Below, piece by piece: positions 1 to 9,200 of a DNA stretch of 64,000 bases. Both the position numbers and the translations under genes were made by a program. A model generated the notes under the pieces. That model was not told the origin of the DNA. It searched no databases and saw only the letters and a list, made by a program, of their open reading frames with translations. How positions within the stretch are numbered: the first letter of the stretch is position 1; each line of letters starts with the position of its first letter. The DNA is from Archangium sp. (GTDB lineage: Bacteria > Myxococcota > Myxococcia > Myxococcales > Myxococcaceae): NCBI GenBank assembly GCA_030695565.1, contig JAUYRZ010000039.1, positions 19,870 to 83,869 of the forward strand, given 5' to 3'.

Positions 1-1477
1 CGAAGGAAACACGGTCTACGCGCAGGGCGGCATCGCGGCAGTGCTCTCGCCCGAAGACAGCTTCGCCAAACACGTCGACGACACCATGATCGCGGGCGCG
101 GGCCTCAACCGGCGCGACATCGTCGACATCTGCGTGCGTGAAGGGCCGGATCGCCTCAAGGCCCTGGTCGCGGTCGGCGCGGAGTTCGACAAACGCGACA
201 ACGGCGAGTTCGACCTCACCCGAGAAGGGGGCCACAGCAAACGGCGCATCGTGCACGCAGGCGACATCACCGGGCGCGAAGTGCAGCGGGCGTTGCTCGC
301 GGCGTGTGACGAGACGGGCAAGATTCAGTTCTTCCAGGACGCCACGGCGATCGATCTCATCCTCGATCCCGCTGCGCCCCGGGGGCATGGCCGCGCGCTG
401 GGGTGTTACGTGCTGCGCGACGATGGGGTGATCGACACGTTCCTCGGCAAGGTGACGGTGCTGGCCACCGGCGGCGCGGGCAAGGTCTACCTCTACACCT
501 CGAACCCCGACGTCGCGACGGGCGACGGCGTGGCGATGGCGTACCGGGCGGGCGCGAAGATCGCGAACATGGAGTTCTACCAGTTTCACCCCACCTGCCT
601 GTTCCACCCCGACGCCAAGAACTTCCTCATCAGCGAAGCGCTGCGGGGAGAAGGCGGGCGTCTGCGGGTGAAGTCGACCGGAGAACGTTTCATGAAGCGC
701 TACGACGAACGGCAAGAGCTGGCGCCGCGCGACATCGTGGCCCGCGCGATCGACTCCGAGATCAAACGCACCGGTGACGAGTGCGTGCACCTCGACATGA
801 CTCACCTGGGCAAGTCGTACCTGGTCGAGCGGTTCCCCAACATCTACGCCACGTGCAAACAGTTCGGCATCGACATGGCGGTGCAGCCCATACCCGTGGT
901 GCCCGCGGCGCACTTCATGTGTGGCGGCGTGGTGACCGACGCGTTCGGCCGCACCTCGGTGCCCGGTCTCTTCGCGGTGGGCGAGGTGAGCTGCACGGGG
1001 CTTCACGGCGCCAACCGCCTCGCGTCGAACTCGCTGCTCGAGGGCCTCGTGTTCGGGCACCGCGCGGTGAAGCAGTGCGCGGAAGAGATGAAGACGGTCC
1101 GCATCTCGAAGCAGAACGTGCGCGAGTGGGATCCCGGTCACGCGGTCACCTCCGATGAGCGCGTGGTGGTCAGCCAGAACTGGGACGAGATCCGCCGGCT
1201 GATGTGGAACTTCGTGGGCATCGTGCGCACGGGGAAACGGCTCGCGCGGGCCCGGCGGCGCCTCGACATGCTGCGCGAAGAGATCCGCCAGTACTACTGG
1301 GACTACCAGGTGACGCGCGACGTGATCGAGCTGCGCAACATCGCCGACGTGGCGCACCTGATCGTCGACTGCGCCACCCGCCGCAAAGAGAGCCGCGGGC
1401 TGCACTACACCCTCGACTACCTCGCGGCCGACGATCACAACTGGCTGACCGACACGGTCGTGCAGCGGGACGTATGA
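1..1477 (+). CDS. nadB: L-aspartate oxidase, 5' end outside the window
   Basis: Oxidises L-aspartate to iminoaspartate with FAD, the first step of bacterial NAD synthesis, in the cytoplasm. The frame is open from base 2, and the first visible residues (NTVYAQGGIAAVLSPEDS) already match the internal FAD-site region of NadB, so about 40 N-terminal residues including the GxGxxG motif lie upstream. Family motifs follow in order: the HPTCLF region, RGEGGRL, AAHFMCGGV with the substrate-binding His, and GLHGANRLASNSLLEG near the FAD and substrate Arg. The succinate dehydrogenase/fumarate reductase-type C-terminal helical domain is complete. The stop overlaps the next start (ATGA), suggesting co-transcription. 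A fumarate reductase flavoprotein is less likely because of the NadB-type SNSLLEG region. Confidence 0.95.
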   Translation, partial: EGNTVYAQGGIAAVLSPEDSFAKHVDDTMIAGAGLNRRDIVDICVREGPDRLKALVAVGAEFDKRDNGEFDLTREGGHSKRRIVHAGDITGREVQRALLAACDETGKIQFFQDATAIDLILDPAAPRGHGRALGCYVLRDDGVIDTFLGKVTVLATGGAGKVYLYTSNPDVATGDGVAMAYRAGAKIANMEFYQFHPTCLFHPDAKNFLISEALRGEGGRLRVKSTGERFMKRYDERQELAPRDIVARAIDSEIKRTGDECVHLDMTHLGKSYLVERFPNIYATCKQFGIDMAVQPIPVVPAAHFMCGGVVTDAFGRTSVPGLFAVGEVSCTGLHGANRLASNSLLEGLVFGHRAVKQCAEEMKTVRISKQNVREWDPGHAVTSDERVVVSQNWDEIRRLMWNFVGIVRTGKRLARARRRLDMLREEIRQYYWDYQVTRDVIELRNIADVAHLIVDCATRRKESRGLHYTLDYLAADDHNWLTDTVVQRDV

Positions 1478-2055
1478 GCATCCAACGGGTTGGCGTGTTC
1501 TGTGGCTCGAAGCCGGGCGACTCACCCGTCTTCCTCGAGGCCGCGGCAGCTTTCGGGCGCGCGTTGGCGGCGAACAAGCTCGACCTCGTCTACGGCGGCG
1601 CGCACCACGGCCTGATGGGCGCGGTGGCCAGCGCGGTGATCGAAGGGGGAGGGCACGTCATCGGCGTGGTGCCCCGTGGCTTGTCGCGCCAGGAGTTCGC
1701 GCACCCGAAACTCTCCGAGCACCACCTCACCGACGACATGTACTCGCGGAAGGCGCTGATGGCCCAGAAGGCCGACGCGTTCATCGCGTTGCCCGGCGGC
1801 TTCGGCACCATGGATGAGCTCTTCGACATGCTCACTGCCGCGCAGGTGGGGCTGCACCGCAAGCCCATCGGCCTGCTCGACCTCGACGGCTTTTATGCGC
1901 CGCTGCTCGCGTGGATCAGCCAGGCGCTCGCCCGCGGCTTCATTCCGGCGGGCTTGAAGGAGCTGCTGTTGGTGCGCAGCGACCCCGCCGAGCTGGTCGA
2001 GGCATTGTTGGCCCACCAGCCACCGCCTTCCGATCTGCGGTGGATCAAGGACTGA
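1474..2055 (+). CDS. LOG-family nucleotide phosphoribohydrolase (lysine decarboxylase-like fold)
   Basis: A 193-residue protein of the LOG/TIGR00730 family. Characterised members hydrolyse nucleoside 5'-monophosphates, including cytokinin ribotides, releasing the base and ribose 5-phosphate. The family signature PGGFGTMDE is at residues 107-115. The Rossmann-like start has VFCGS near residue 9 and VYGGAHHGLMG near 39, and the conserved Arg before the signature is in YSRKALM. The start was set at ATG 1474, which overlaps the nadB stop by four bases; an open frame extends further upstream but runs antisense-like through nadB. Older annotations call such proteins lysine decarboxylases, which is probably wrong. 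The true substrate here is unknown. Confidence 0.9.
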   Translation: MSIQRVGVFCGSKPGDSPVFLEAAAAFGRALAANKLDLVYGGAHHGLMGAVASAVIEGGGHVIGVVPRGLSRQEFAHPKLSEHHLTDDMYSRKALMAQKADAFIALPGGFGTMDELFDMLTAAQVGLHRKPIGLLDLDGFYAPLLAWISQALARGFIPAGLKELLLVRSDPAELVEALLAHQPPPSDLRWIKD

Positions 2056-2070
2056 CTGCCGGGCGCAGGT

Positions 2071-2114
2071 GGCCCCTCACCCCGACCCTCTCCCCGCTTC
2101 GCAGGGCGAGGGAG
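2071..2114. repeat. Dispersed palindromic intergenic repeat, copy 1
   Basis: Pattern CCCTCACCCCGACCCTCTCC followed by a short loop and GGGCGAGGGAG. Related copies lie at 3461-3503, 19143-19188, 40499-40535, 41370-41409, 46327-46361 and 57151-57186, all between genes and in both orientations. Each can fold into a short GC-rich hairpin. Confidence 0.7.
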
Positions 2115-2202
2115 ACAAGAGTCAGATCAGGATTGTGTCGATTGCGCTGCGATTTCGATCGGTTGCGCTGACGCCCTGATCTGACTCACCAACCCCTGTC
2201 TC
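2112..2202. repeat. Inverted repeat able to form a long stem-loop
   Basis: GAGTCAGATCAGG at 2119-2131 pairs perfectly with CCTGATCTGACTC at 2175-2187 across 43 bases. Outside it, GAGACA (2112-2117) pairs with TGTCTC (2197-2202), so the arms extend with an interruption. It lies downstream of the LOG gene and could act as a terminator, a small element or a structured leader. No transposase-like frame lies inside. Confidence 0.6.
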
Positions 2203-2304
2203 AAAGCCGGTCGGCTGATCGATCTGCCTGTCCTGTCTTCGGGCGGGTGATCGGTGGTCGCTCGGTAACGCGACACGATCACGATCAAAATGTCACGACC
2301 CCCG

Positions 2305-2334
2305 TTGACTCCTCGTTTCAATAGCTGCTATTCA
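2305..2334 (+). promoter_or_regulatory. Sigma-70-like promoter for the MerR-like gene
   Basis: TTGACT (2305-2310) and TATTCA (2329-2334) are separated by 18 bases. The implied transcript start near 2341 leaves a leader of about 60 bases before the GTG start at 2401. Confidence 0.35.
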
Positions 2335-2400
2335 TGCGCCTCCACTGAGGCGAGGGGCTTGAGTGGATTCACCTCAAACGTTTGATGCGGGTCACTTCTC

Positions 2401-2910
2401 GTGGAGCTTCTTCGGCCGGAGGAGATTGAGCGGATCGAGCGCGACTACGCTCAGGGCCTGCCCGCGCGGGTGATCGTGGCTGCCTTCGTCGCCAAGGGGG
2501 CTCGGCTGTCAGAGGCCACTTTCCGCAAATACGTGCAGGCGGGGCTGCTGCCGCGGAGCCGCCGGGTGGGGAAGAAAGGCAAACACCAGGGCAGCCAGGG
2601 GCTGTACCCGGTGTCGTCGGTTCGCCGGATGAACGCGATCCGCCAGATGATGGCGCAGGGCCTGACGCTCGAAGACATCAAGGCCTCGTTCATGGTGTTC
2701 CGAAATCATCTCGATCTGGCCGGCACCGAGCTGACCGAGGTCTTCGACGGCTACGAAGCGCAGCTCGACAAGAAGAGCCTGGTCGAGAAGCAGAAGAAGG
2801 AGCTGACCACGCGGCTCCGATCGCTCCGGGTGCAGACCCATGAGCTGTTGCAGGAGATTTCAAGGTTCGGCAGCGCGGTCACTTCGCGCCCCGGCGCCAG
2901 TCAGTCTTGA
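2401..2910 (+). CDS. MerR-like DNA-binding regulator
   Basis: A 169-residue protein. Residues about 35-105 resemble a MerR-type winged helix: a first helix-turn-helix region ([16 protein letters not shown]), a basic wing-like stretch rich in Arg, Lys and Gly, then [17 protein letters not shown] and a segment starting TLEDIKASF, as seen in MerR proteins. The C-terminal 60 residues ([22 protein letters not shown] and on) are charged and likely coiled-coil, suitable for dimerisation. No metal- or drug-binding Cys cluster is present. The GTG start gives the full domain. The sigma-region-4 protein follows after 30 bases, so the two may be co-transcribed. Target genes are unknown. Confidence 0.7.
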   Translation: MELLRPEEIERIERDYAQGLPARVIVAAFVAKGARLSEATFRKYVQAGLLPRSRRVGKKGKHQGSQGLYPVSSVRRMNAIRQMMAQGLTLEDIKASFMVFRNHLDLAGTELTEVFDGYEAQLDKKSLVEKQKKELTTRLRSLRVQTHELLQEISRFGSAVTSRPGASQS

Positions 2911-2940
2911 AGTTGTGAGCCGTACTTTTCCCAGGAGGGG

Positions 2941-3459
2941 ATGAGAATGAACGCAGAAGTCCAGGACGAGGCCGAGCCGCTCAAGTCCGACGACGTGTCC
3001 GATGACCGCCGTCGATCGAAGACGATGTCTCGAAAGGAGATGGCTCGCGATCTGCGCAAGCGTCGCCTGCTGGGCCAGGTCGACCCCGACGAGCAGGCCC
3101 TGCTCACCGAGATCGCAGGCAGCCGCCCCAAGTCGCGCGCCGACTGCATCAGCAGCCCGCGACCCTGCGTGTTCGTCTCGTGCAAGTTCAACCTGTACCT
3201 CGACGTGAACCCCGAGACGGGCAGCATCAAGCTCAACTTTCCCGACAAGGAAATCTGGGAGCTCGAGTACACCTGCGCGCTCGACGTGGCGGAGAAGGGC
3301 GGCATCACGCTCGAAGAAGTCGGTGAGATCATGAACCTCACCCGCGAACGCATTCGCCAGGTCGAGACGCGTGGCCTCGAGAAGGTGCGCACTGCGACCG
3401 AAGCCGAGCCGCCCCGCGATGCCAACGGCCGCCCCCTCGGCGACCGCACGCGCAAGTAA
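2941..3459 (+). CDS. Protein with sigma-70 region 4 only (sigma factor-like DNA-binding protein)
   Basis: A 172-residue protein whose residues about 120-158 ([21 protein letters not shown]) match the -35-binding helix-turn-helix of sigma-70 region 4 very closely. Regions 2 and 3 are absent. Before it lies a distinct segment with two Cys ([19 protein letters not shown], then [21 protein letters not shown]), which I do not recognise as part of a normal sigma factor and which may bind metal. AGGAGG at 2933-2938 precedes the start; ATG 2941 or ATG 2947 could be used, and the second has the better spacing. It may bind promoters or RNA polymerase rather than act as a full sigma factor. The pairing with the MerR-like gene is suggestive. 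Confidence 0.75.
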   Translation: MRMNAEVQDEAEPLKSDDVSDDRRRSKTMSRKEMARDLRKRRLLGQVDPDEQALLTEIAGSRPKSRADCISSPRPCVFVSCKFNLYLDVNPETGSIKLNFPDKEIWELEYTCALDVAEKGGITLEEVGEIMNLTRERIRQVETRGLEKVRTATEAEPPRDANGRPLGDRTRK

Positions 3460-3460
3460 G

Positions 3461-3503
3461 TGAGGGGATCCCCTCTCCCTCCGGAGAGGGTCAGGGTGGG
3501 GTC
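3461..3503. repeat. Dispersed palindromic intergenic repeat, copy 2
   Basis: CCCTCTCCCTCCGGAGAGGG with a trailing TCAGGGTGGGG: a strong GC-rich hairpin in the opposite orientation to copy 1. It starts just after the stop of the sigma-region-4 gene and may help end its transcript. Confidence 0.7.
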
Positions 3504-3584
3504 GAAGGATCGGTGACCTCCGACCCCCATAATTCAGATCAACCCTTCGTTGACCCCTCTGAACGCGGTTGGTACTCGCCCCTC

Positions 3585-5129
3585 GTGCTCGCTCTGCTCT
3601 CGGTGTCGGACAAACGCGGACTCGTCGAGTTCGCGCAGGGATTGATTGGTTGTGGGTACTCGCTGCTCTCGACCGGAGGCACCCTCGAGGCGCTCAAGGC
3701 CGCTGGCGTGGCCGCGCGCAAGGTCTCCACCCACACCGGCATGCCGGAGATCCTCGGCGGGCGCGTGAAGACGCTGCACCCGAAGATCCACGGCGGCCTG
3801 CTGGGGCGGCCCACCCTCGAGAGCGACGCCCGCGAGATGGCCGAACACGGCATCGAGGCGATCTCCCTGGTGGCGGTCAACCTCTACCCTTTCCGTGAAA
3901 CGGTGGCGCGCGGCGCTTCACGCGACGAGACCATCGAGCAGATCGACATCGGCGGTCCCGCCATGGTGCGCGCGTCGGCGAAGAACGCCGCCCTGGTCAC
4001 CATCGTGGTCGACCCCAACGACTACGGCGCCGTGTTGGCCGAGCTGCAGGCCGACAAGAGCGTGAGCGAGAAGACCCGCCGCTCGTTGCAGCGCAAGGCC
4101 TTCGCGCACACCGCGGCCTACGACGCGGCGATCGCCGGCTGGCTGGCCGAGCAGGAGGGCGAGGCGTTCCCCGACGAGCTCTCCTTGCCGTTCGTGAAGG
4201 CGCAGGGCCTGCGGTACGGAGAGAACCCGCATCAGCGCGGCGCCTTCTACCGGGAGCACCGCGCGCCGGCCGAGCCGACGGTCGCTTTCAGCGAAGTGCT
4301 CCAGGGCAAGGAGCTCTCGTACAACAACATCCTCGACCTCGATGCGGCGCTGGGCCTGGTGCTGGAGTTCGCCGACAAGCCGGCCGCGGTGGTGATCAAA
4401 CACAACACCCCCTGCGGCGTCGCCGTGGCCGACGAGCTCGAGCCGGCCTACCGCCGCGCGCGCGCGATCGACGAGACCTCTGCGTTCGGCGGCATCGTGG
4501 CGCTCAACCGCGAGGTCGACGAGAAGACCGCCACCGCGCTGGCCGAGACGTTTCTCGAAGCGGTGATCGCGCCCTCCTACAGCGCGAAGGCGCGCGAGGT
4601 GCTGGGGGCCAGGAAGAATCTGCGTCTCCTCTCAGCGGGGCCGGGGTTGGCCCAGACCCAGGCCACGCCGCGCGCCCAGCTCGACGCCCGCAGTGTCTCG
4701 GGCGGCCTGCTGGTGATGGATCGCGACGCGGTGGAGCCGCCCTCCGAGTGGAAGGTGGTCACCAGGCGCCAGCCGACCGCCGAAGAGCTCGAGGCGCTGC
4801 GGTTCGCCTGGAAGATCTGCAAGCACGTCAAGAGCAATGCGATCGTCTTCGCAGGGCCCCGGGAGCTGCTCGCGCAGGCAGGAGGGCAGACAAGCCGGGT
4901 GGATTCGGTGAAGATTGCCGCGATGCGCGGCGGTGCGCGTCTGCAAGGGAGCGCGGTGGCTTCAGACGCCTTCTTCCCATTTCGTGACGGTCTCGATGCG
5001 CTGGCGGCTGCAGGAGCCGGTTGCGTGGTTCAGCCCGGTGGTTCGGTCCGTGACCCCGAAGTGATCGCCGCGGCTGACGAGCATGGGCTCTGCATGATCT
5101 TCACGGGTGTTCGCCACTTTCGTCACTGA
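3585..5129 (+). CDS. purH: Bifunctional AICAR formyltransferase/IMP cyclohydrolase
   Basis: Catalyses the last two steps of IMP synthesis: formylation of AICAR with 10-formyltetrahydrofolate, then ring closure. Residues 1 to about 150 form the MGS-like cyclohydrolase domain ([27 protein letters not shown]). The transformylase domain follows, with [13 protein letters not shown] and the catalytic KHNTPCG stretch. The start was placed at GTG 3585 because it gives the usual N-terminus (LALLSVSDK) and a normal length of 514 residues. An upstream GTG at 3513 would add 24 residues unlike the family. It is the first gene of a run with the zinc-ribbon/TPR protein and purD, five bases apart from the former. 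Confidence 0.96.
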   Translation: MLALLSVSDKRGLVEFAQGLIGCGYSLLSTGGTLEALKAAGVAARKVSTHTGMPEILGGRVKTLHPKIHGGLLGRPTLESDAREMAEHGIEAISLVAVNLYPFRETVARGASRDETIEQIDIGGPAMVRASAKNAALVTIVVDPNDYGAVLAELQADKSVSEKTRRSLQRKAFAHTAAYDAAIAGWLAEQEGEAFPDELSLPFVKAQGLRYGENPHQRGAFYREHRAPAEPTVAFSEVLQGKELSYNNILDLDAALGLVLEFADKPAAVVIKHNTPCGVAVADELEPAYRRARAIDETSAFGGIVALNREVDEKTATALAETFLEAVIAPSYSAKAREVLGARKNLRLLSAGPGLAQTQATPRAQLDARSVSGGLLVMDRDAVEPPSEWKVVTRRQPTAEELEALRFAWKICKHVKSNAIVFAGPRELLAQAGGQTSRVDSVKIAAMRGGARLQGSAVASDAFFPFRDGLDALAAAGAGCVVQPGGSVRDPEVIAAADEHGLCMIFTGVRHFRH

Positions 5130-5134
5130 GTTCA

Positions 5135-7951
5135 ATGCGCATCGTTTGCCAGAAGTGTTCAGCCGCGTATGCCATCGACGACAAGTTCGTCACTCCCAAG
5201 GGCGTGCGCGCCCAGTGCCCGCGCTGCCGGCATCTCCAGCTGGTGAAGAAGGACGACGCTCCGCCTGCTGCGGCCGCCGCTCCTGAAGCACCCGCGGCAC
5301 CCGGGGGGCCTTCGGCGTTTCTCTTCGACATGGGCGCAGCTCCACCGCCGCCGCCCGCTGCTTCGGGAGGGTCTGATCTGCACTTCGGTCAGACCGCGCC
5401 CGCCGCGGGGGGGGCCAGCGCCGACCCTTCACCTTTCGACTTCACCCCCCCCACCAATCCGGGCAGCCCGCTCGACTTCGGCTCACCGCCGCCTGAGGCC
5501 GGAGGCAACCCCTTCGACTTCGCCGCCTCTGCGCCGGGCGGGGCCGCCGCCAACCCGTTCGACTTCGGCTCGGTGGCACCGCCCCCGTCGTCGTCGCCGA
5601 GCCCGTTCGACTTCGGTTCACCTCCGCCGATGAGCTCGGCGCCTTCTTCTCCGTTCGGGAGCGGTGGGCTCGATCTGGGCGATGCACCGCCGCCGCCTCC
5701 TGCGTCGAGGCCGTCGGCCCCCAAGGCCCTGCGCGCCCCCTCGTTTCCCAGCAAGCCGGCCGACGCCACCGCCGTCGGCGTGAAGTGCCGCACCTGCGGC
5801 AAGGACATGACCGACCCCTTCGATCAGGCGCTGGGCGTCTGCGATGAGTGCCGGAACAAGTCTGCCGAGTCGGTGACCTCCGAAGCGCCGCCGCCGCCCG
5901 CGCGGCCTTCGGCGCCTGCACGGCTGGCCGGCCCGCCGCCCGCGGCCCCGATGTTCCCGCCCGCCTCCACGCCCATCGGGGCGAACGACGGCGCGCGCCT
6001 GCGTTCGGCGATGCGCGACGGCGGAGAGTCATCGGGTGGCAAAGGCAAGATGATCGGCATGGTGATCGCGGCGCTCGCCGTGGTCGGCCTGGTCGCCGGC
6101 CTGGTGATCAAGAAGCCCTGGGCCAACAAGGGGCCGGTGTTGGTGGTCAAACCCACCGGCGGCACGCGGCCGGTCGACTCGATCATTCAGCAGTGGCGGC
6201 TCAAATACCCCGACCTCGAAGGTTCTTCAGCCAAGCAGCTGGTCGATGAAGGCGAAGAGCTGCTGCTCAAGGACACCACCAAGAACTACCTCGACTCCGA
6301 GGAGGCCTTTCAACAGGCGCTGGTGCTCGACCCCGGCAACGATCAGGCGCTGGCCGGTTGGGTGCTCTCGGTGGCGTTCGGCAAGCCCGGTCAAATCGAC
6401 GAGCCCACCGCGAAGGCGGCCGAGTCGATGCTGGCCGCCGCCGAGCAGCGCAGCGGCGATCTGCGGGTCTTCGTGGCGCACGCGCACTTCTTGATCGCGC
6501 GGCAGGGCAACCCGAACGACATCAAGGTGCTCGCCGAACGGGGGCTCAACAGCAAGGCGCCTCGCGACCGGGCCCTGGCTTCTCTGGCCATCGGCCAGAC
6601 GGTGCTCACCAAGAACCCGCAGCAGGCCGCGCAGAACTTCCGCGAGGCGCTGGCGATCGATCCCAAGCTCAAGCGCGCCTACTTCTTCCAGGCGCAGCTC
6701 GCGGCGATTCAGGGCAACTACAAAGAAGCCACCCGCGCGCTGGAGCGAAGGCTCGAGCTCGACGCCGATCAGTGGGAAGCGGCCGAAGAGCTGGCGCGCC
6801 TGCTGGTGGACGTGGGCGATGCCCCGAAGGCCAAGAAGGTGCTCGAAGCGGCGAAAGCAGCAGCCCCGCGCGCGGCCCGGCCCCGATTGGGTCTGGCGAT
6901 CCTCGCGTACCAGCACCTGAACGATTCGAAGGGCGCCGAGGAGCAGCTCACCGCGATCGTCGACGACGCCGAAGTGCCGCGCGGCGAGAAGACCGACGCG
7001 TTGGTTCACCTGGCCACCATTCAGCGCATCGCAGGTGATGCCGACAAGGCCTCGGACACCATCGACCGCGCGCTCGAGCTCAACCCTGATTCCGTGCCGG
7101 GACGGCTGCAGAAGTTCCTCATTCTGCTCGACAAGGGCGTGTCGTCTTCGGCGCGCCTCGAGCTCGATGGGCTCAAGGGCAAGCTGGGCGACAAGTACCT
7201 CGAGTCGACGCTGGAGGGCCGGTTGCTGATCGCCGAAGATCGCCTGCCCGAAGCGATTCAGACGCTCTCGGCCACGGTGGAGGCCGACCCCCGCAGGGTC
7301 GACGCGATCTTCCTCGCGGGCGCGGCGGCCGCCAAGGCGCGCAAAGACGGCAAGGCCTGGGAGTTCTGTCTGAAGCGGGGTCTGCGCGCCGATCCGAACA
7401 GCCGGCCGGTGCCTTCGCTCACCCATCTCTATGTTCGCCCTGCTGACCTGCTCAAGCCGGCCATCGGTGCGTACGCGGCGTTGGTGAAAGACCTCGACGA
7501 AGATCCGAGCCCGTCGTTGTGTGAAGGGCTGGTGGCCTGGTTCTCCGAAGACGTGGCGGGCGCCGACAAGTTCTTCTTGAAGGTGACCAGCATCGATCCC
7601 AAGAACGCCGACGCCTACGCCTACCGCGCGATGGTGGCGCTGCGCCGCAAGGACGTGGGCGCGGCGCTCAAGCTCTCGGCTCGCGGCATGGACGGGAGCA
7701 AGAACAACGCGATGCTCTACTTCGGTCAGGCCCAGGCGCAGTCGATGGCGGGGAAGATCGATCTCGCCAAGGTCGCCGCGCAAGCCTCGCTCAAGTACGG
7801 CCCGCAGCTGCTCGGCCCCAAGGTGATCCTGGGTGAAGGTGAAGCGGCCCAGAAGAACTCCGACGAAGCGCGCCGGGTGCTCACCTCGGTGTTGCTGAGC
7901 GATCCGCTCTACCGGGATGCCAAGCGCGTCCTGTACAAGCACCAGCTGTAA
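5135..7951 (+). CDS. Zinc-ribbon (MJ0042-type) and TPR membrane protein
   Basis: A 938-residue protein of unknown function. Residues 1-35 form a MJ0042-type zinc ribbon (C5xxC8 and C28xxC31). A Pro/Ala-rich linker then carries five P(F/L)DF repeats at about residues 98-165. A second zinc ribbon follows (C218xxC221, and CDEC near 240), then a single membrane helix at about 307-325, and from about 385 to the end a long series of TPR-like helical repeats. The likely topology has both zinc ribbons in the cytoplasm and the TPR domain in the periplasm. It sits between purH and purD, with five bases to purH and one base to the purD start. Comparable proteins in myxobacteria are mostly uncharacterised; a scaffold role is only an inference. 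Confidence 0.75.
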   Translation: MRIVCQKCSAAYAIDDKFVTPKGVRAQCPRCRHLQLVKKDDAPPAAAAAPEAPAAPGGPSAFLFDMGAAPPPPPAASGGSDLHFGQTAPAAGGASADPSPFDFTPPTNPGSPLDFGSPPPEAGGNPFDFAASAPGGAAANPFDFGSVAPPPSSSPSPFDFGSPPPMSSAPSSPFGSGGLDLGDAPPPPPASRPSAPKALRAPSFPSKPADATAVGVKCRTCGKDMTDPFDQALGVCDECRNKSAESVTSEAPPPPARPSAPARLAGPPPAAPMFPPASTPIGANDGARLRSAMRDGGESSGGKGKMIGMVIAALAVVGLVAGLVIKKPWANKGPVLVVKPTGGTRPVDSIIQQWRLKYPDLEGSSAKQLVDEGEELLLKDTTKNYLDSEEAFQQALVLDPGNDQALAGWVLSVAFGKPGQIDEPTAKAAESMLAAAEQRSGDLRVFVAHAHFLIARQGNPNDIKVLAERGLNSKAPRDRALASLAIGQTVLTKNPQQAAQNFREALAIDPKLKRAYFFQAQLAAIQGNYKEATRALERRLELDADQWEAAEELARLLVDVGDAPKAKKVLEAAKAAAPRAARPRLGLAILAYQHLNDSKGAEEQLTAIVDDAEVPRGEKTDALVHLATIQRIAGDADKASDTIDRALELNPDSVPGRLQKFLILLDKGVSSSARLELDGLKGKLGDKYLESTLEGRLLIAEDRLPEAIQTLSATVEADPRRVDAIFLAGAAAAKARKDGKAWEFCLKRGLRADPNSRPVPSLTHLYVRPADLLKPAIGAYAALVKDLDEDPSPSLCEGLVAWFSEDVAGADKFFLKVTSIDPKNADAYAYRAMVALRRKDVGAALKLSARGMDGSKNNAMLYFGQAQAQSMAGKIDLAKVAAQASLKYGPQLLGPKVILGEGEAAQKNSDEARRVLTSVLLSDPLYRDAKRVLYKHQL

Positions 7952-7952
7952 A

Positions 7953-9200
7953 ATGAACATCCTCCTCCTCGGTGGCGGTGGGCGCGAGCACGCGCTGGCC
8001 TGGAAGCTGCGGCAGAGCCCGCTGGTGAAGTCGCTCGTGGTGGCCCCGGGAAATCCGGGCATCGCGGCGCTCGGTGAGTGTGTGCCGCTCGACATCACCA
8101 ACGCCGCGGCGGTGGTGACGCTGGCGAAGGAGCGGTCGGCACACCTGGTGGTGGTCGGCCCCGAAGCGCCGCTGGTGGCGGGCGTCGCCGATGCCCTGCG
8201 CGCCGCCGGTTTCGACGTCTTCGGCCCTGACGCTGCGGGTGCGCGCATCGAAGGCAGCAAGGCGTTCGCCAAGGAGATCATGCAGGCGGCCAACGTGCCC
8301 ACCGCGCGTTTCGAGCTCTTCAGCGACATCGAAGCGGCCGCTGCGCGCGCGCTGGCCTGGGGCCCGGTGGTGGTGAAGGCCGACGGGCTGGCGGCGGGCA
8401 AAGGCGTGGTGGTCGCGACCTCAGGGCAGGAAGCAGCCGAGGCGTGCCGTGCGTTGGGTGCGTTGCCTTCGGGTCAGACGATCCTGCTCGAAGAGGTGCT
8501 CACCGGCCCCGAGCTGTCGGTGATGGCGTTGTGTGACGGCGAGCGGTTCGCGTTGTTGGCGCCTTCGCAGGATCACAAGCGGGTGTTCGACGGTGATCGC
8601 GGCCCCAACACCGGCGGCATGGGTGCGTACGCGCCGGCGAACTTCTTGAACCCCGAGCAGCTCGATGAAGTGGGGCGCACGGTCATCGCGCCCACGCTGG
8701 CCGAGCTGCGCCGCCGCGGCATTTCTTTTCGGGGCACGCTCTACGCCGGGTTGATGCTGACGCCGGCCGGCCACCGGGTGCTCGAGTTCAACGCGCGCCT
8801 GGGCGACCCCGAGACGCAGGTGCTGATGATGCAGCTCGACACGGATCTGGTGCCGGTGCTCCAGGCCTGTGCACGCGGAGCGCTCACGAACACCACGCTG
8901 CCCCAGCGCGCCGGTTTTTCGGTGGGCATCGTGCTCGCCGCCGAGGGCTACCCCGAAGCGCCGCGCACCGGCGATGCGATCGAGCTGCCCACCTCGCAGC
9001 CCGCGGGCACTCAGCTCTTTCACGCGGGCACGAAGCTCAGCGGTGATCAGCTGGTGAGCGCGGGCGGGCGGGTGATCACCGCGTGTGCCTCCGGCGCGAC
9101 CCTGCTCGAGGCGCGCGCGCGGGCGACGGCGTTGGCTGAGACCATCACCTGGCAGGGCCGGCACTTCCGCAAAGACATCGCGGCCGGTGCGCCCCCTTGA
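7953..9200 (+). CDS. purD: Phosphoribosylamine-glycine ligase (GAR synthetase)
   Basis: ATP-grasp ligase joining glycine to 5-phosphoribosylamine, step two of purine synthesis. The 415-residue product has the N-terminal ILLLGGGGREHALAWKL, the ATP-grasp core with VVVKADGLAAGKGVVVA, the NTGGMGAYAP motif, and FNARLGDPETQ near the metal site. ATG 7953 was chosen because it lies one base after the preceding stop and begins exactly at the family N-terminus. The next gene starts within its stop codon. With purH it links two purine steps in one operon. Confidence 0.96.
   Translation: MNILLLGGGGREHALAWKLRQSPLVKSLVVAPGNPGIAALGECVPLDITNAAAVVTLAKERSAHLVVVGPEAPLVAGVADALRAAGFDVFGPDAAGARIEGSKAFAKEIMQAANVPTARFELFSDIEAAAARALAWGPVVVKADGLAAGKGVVVATSGQEAAEACRALGALPSGQTILLEEVLTGPELSVMALCDGERFALLAPSQDHKRVFDGDRGPNTGGMGAYAPANFLNPEQLDEVGRTVIAPTLAELRRRGISFRGTLYAGLMLTPAGHRVLEFNARLGDPETQVLMMQLDTDLVPVLQACARGALTNTTLPQRAGFSVGIVLAAEGYPEAPRTGDAIELPTSQPAGTQLFHAGTKLSGDQLVSAGGRVITACASGATLLEARARATALAETITWQGRHFRKDIAAGAPP

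Larger units (their letters stand above)
2056..2400. other. Non-coding gap with a palindromic repeat, an inverted repeat and a promoter
   Basis: No credible gene was found in these 345 bases. From the left it holds a copy of the dispersed palindromic repeat (2071-2114), a 13-bp perfect inverted repeat (2119-2131 with 2175-2187), and a sigma-70-like promoter (2305-2334) placed for the MerR-like gene at 2401. Confidence 0.7.

Noticed and set aside
5430..5640. Short regular repeats as a possible CRISPR-like array
   Set aside because: The repeats are PFDF codons in the Pro-rich linker of a coding gene, with irregular spacing and no spacers.
6227..8401. Open frame of about 724 codons on the minus strand over the TPR protein and purD
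   Set aside because: No domain, antisense to two clear genes; caused by the third-base GC bias.
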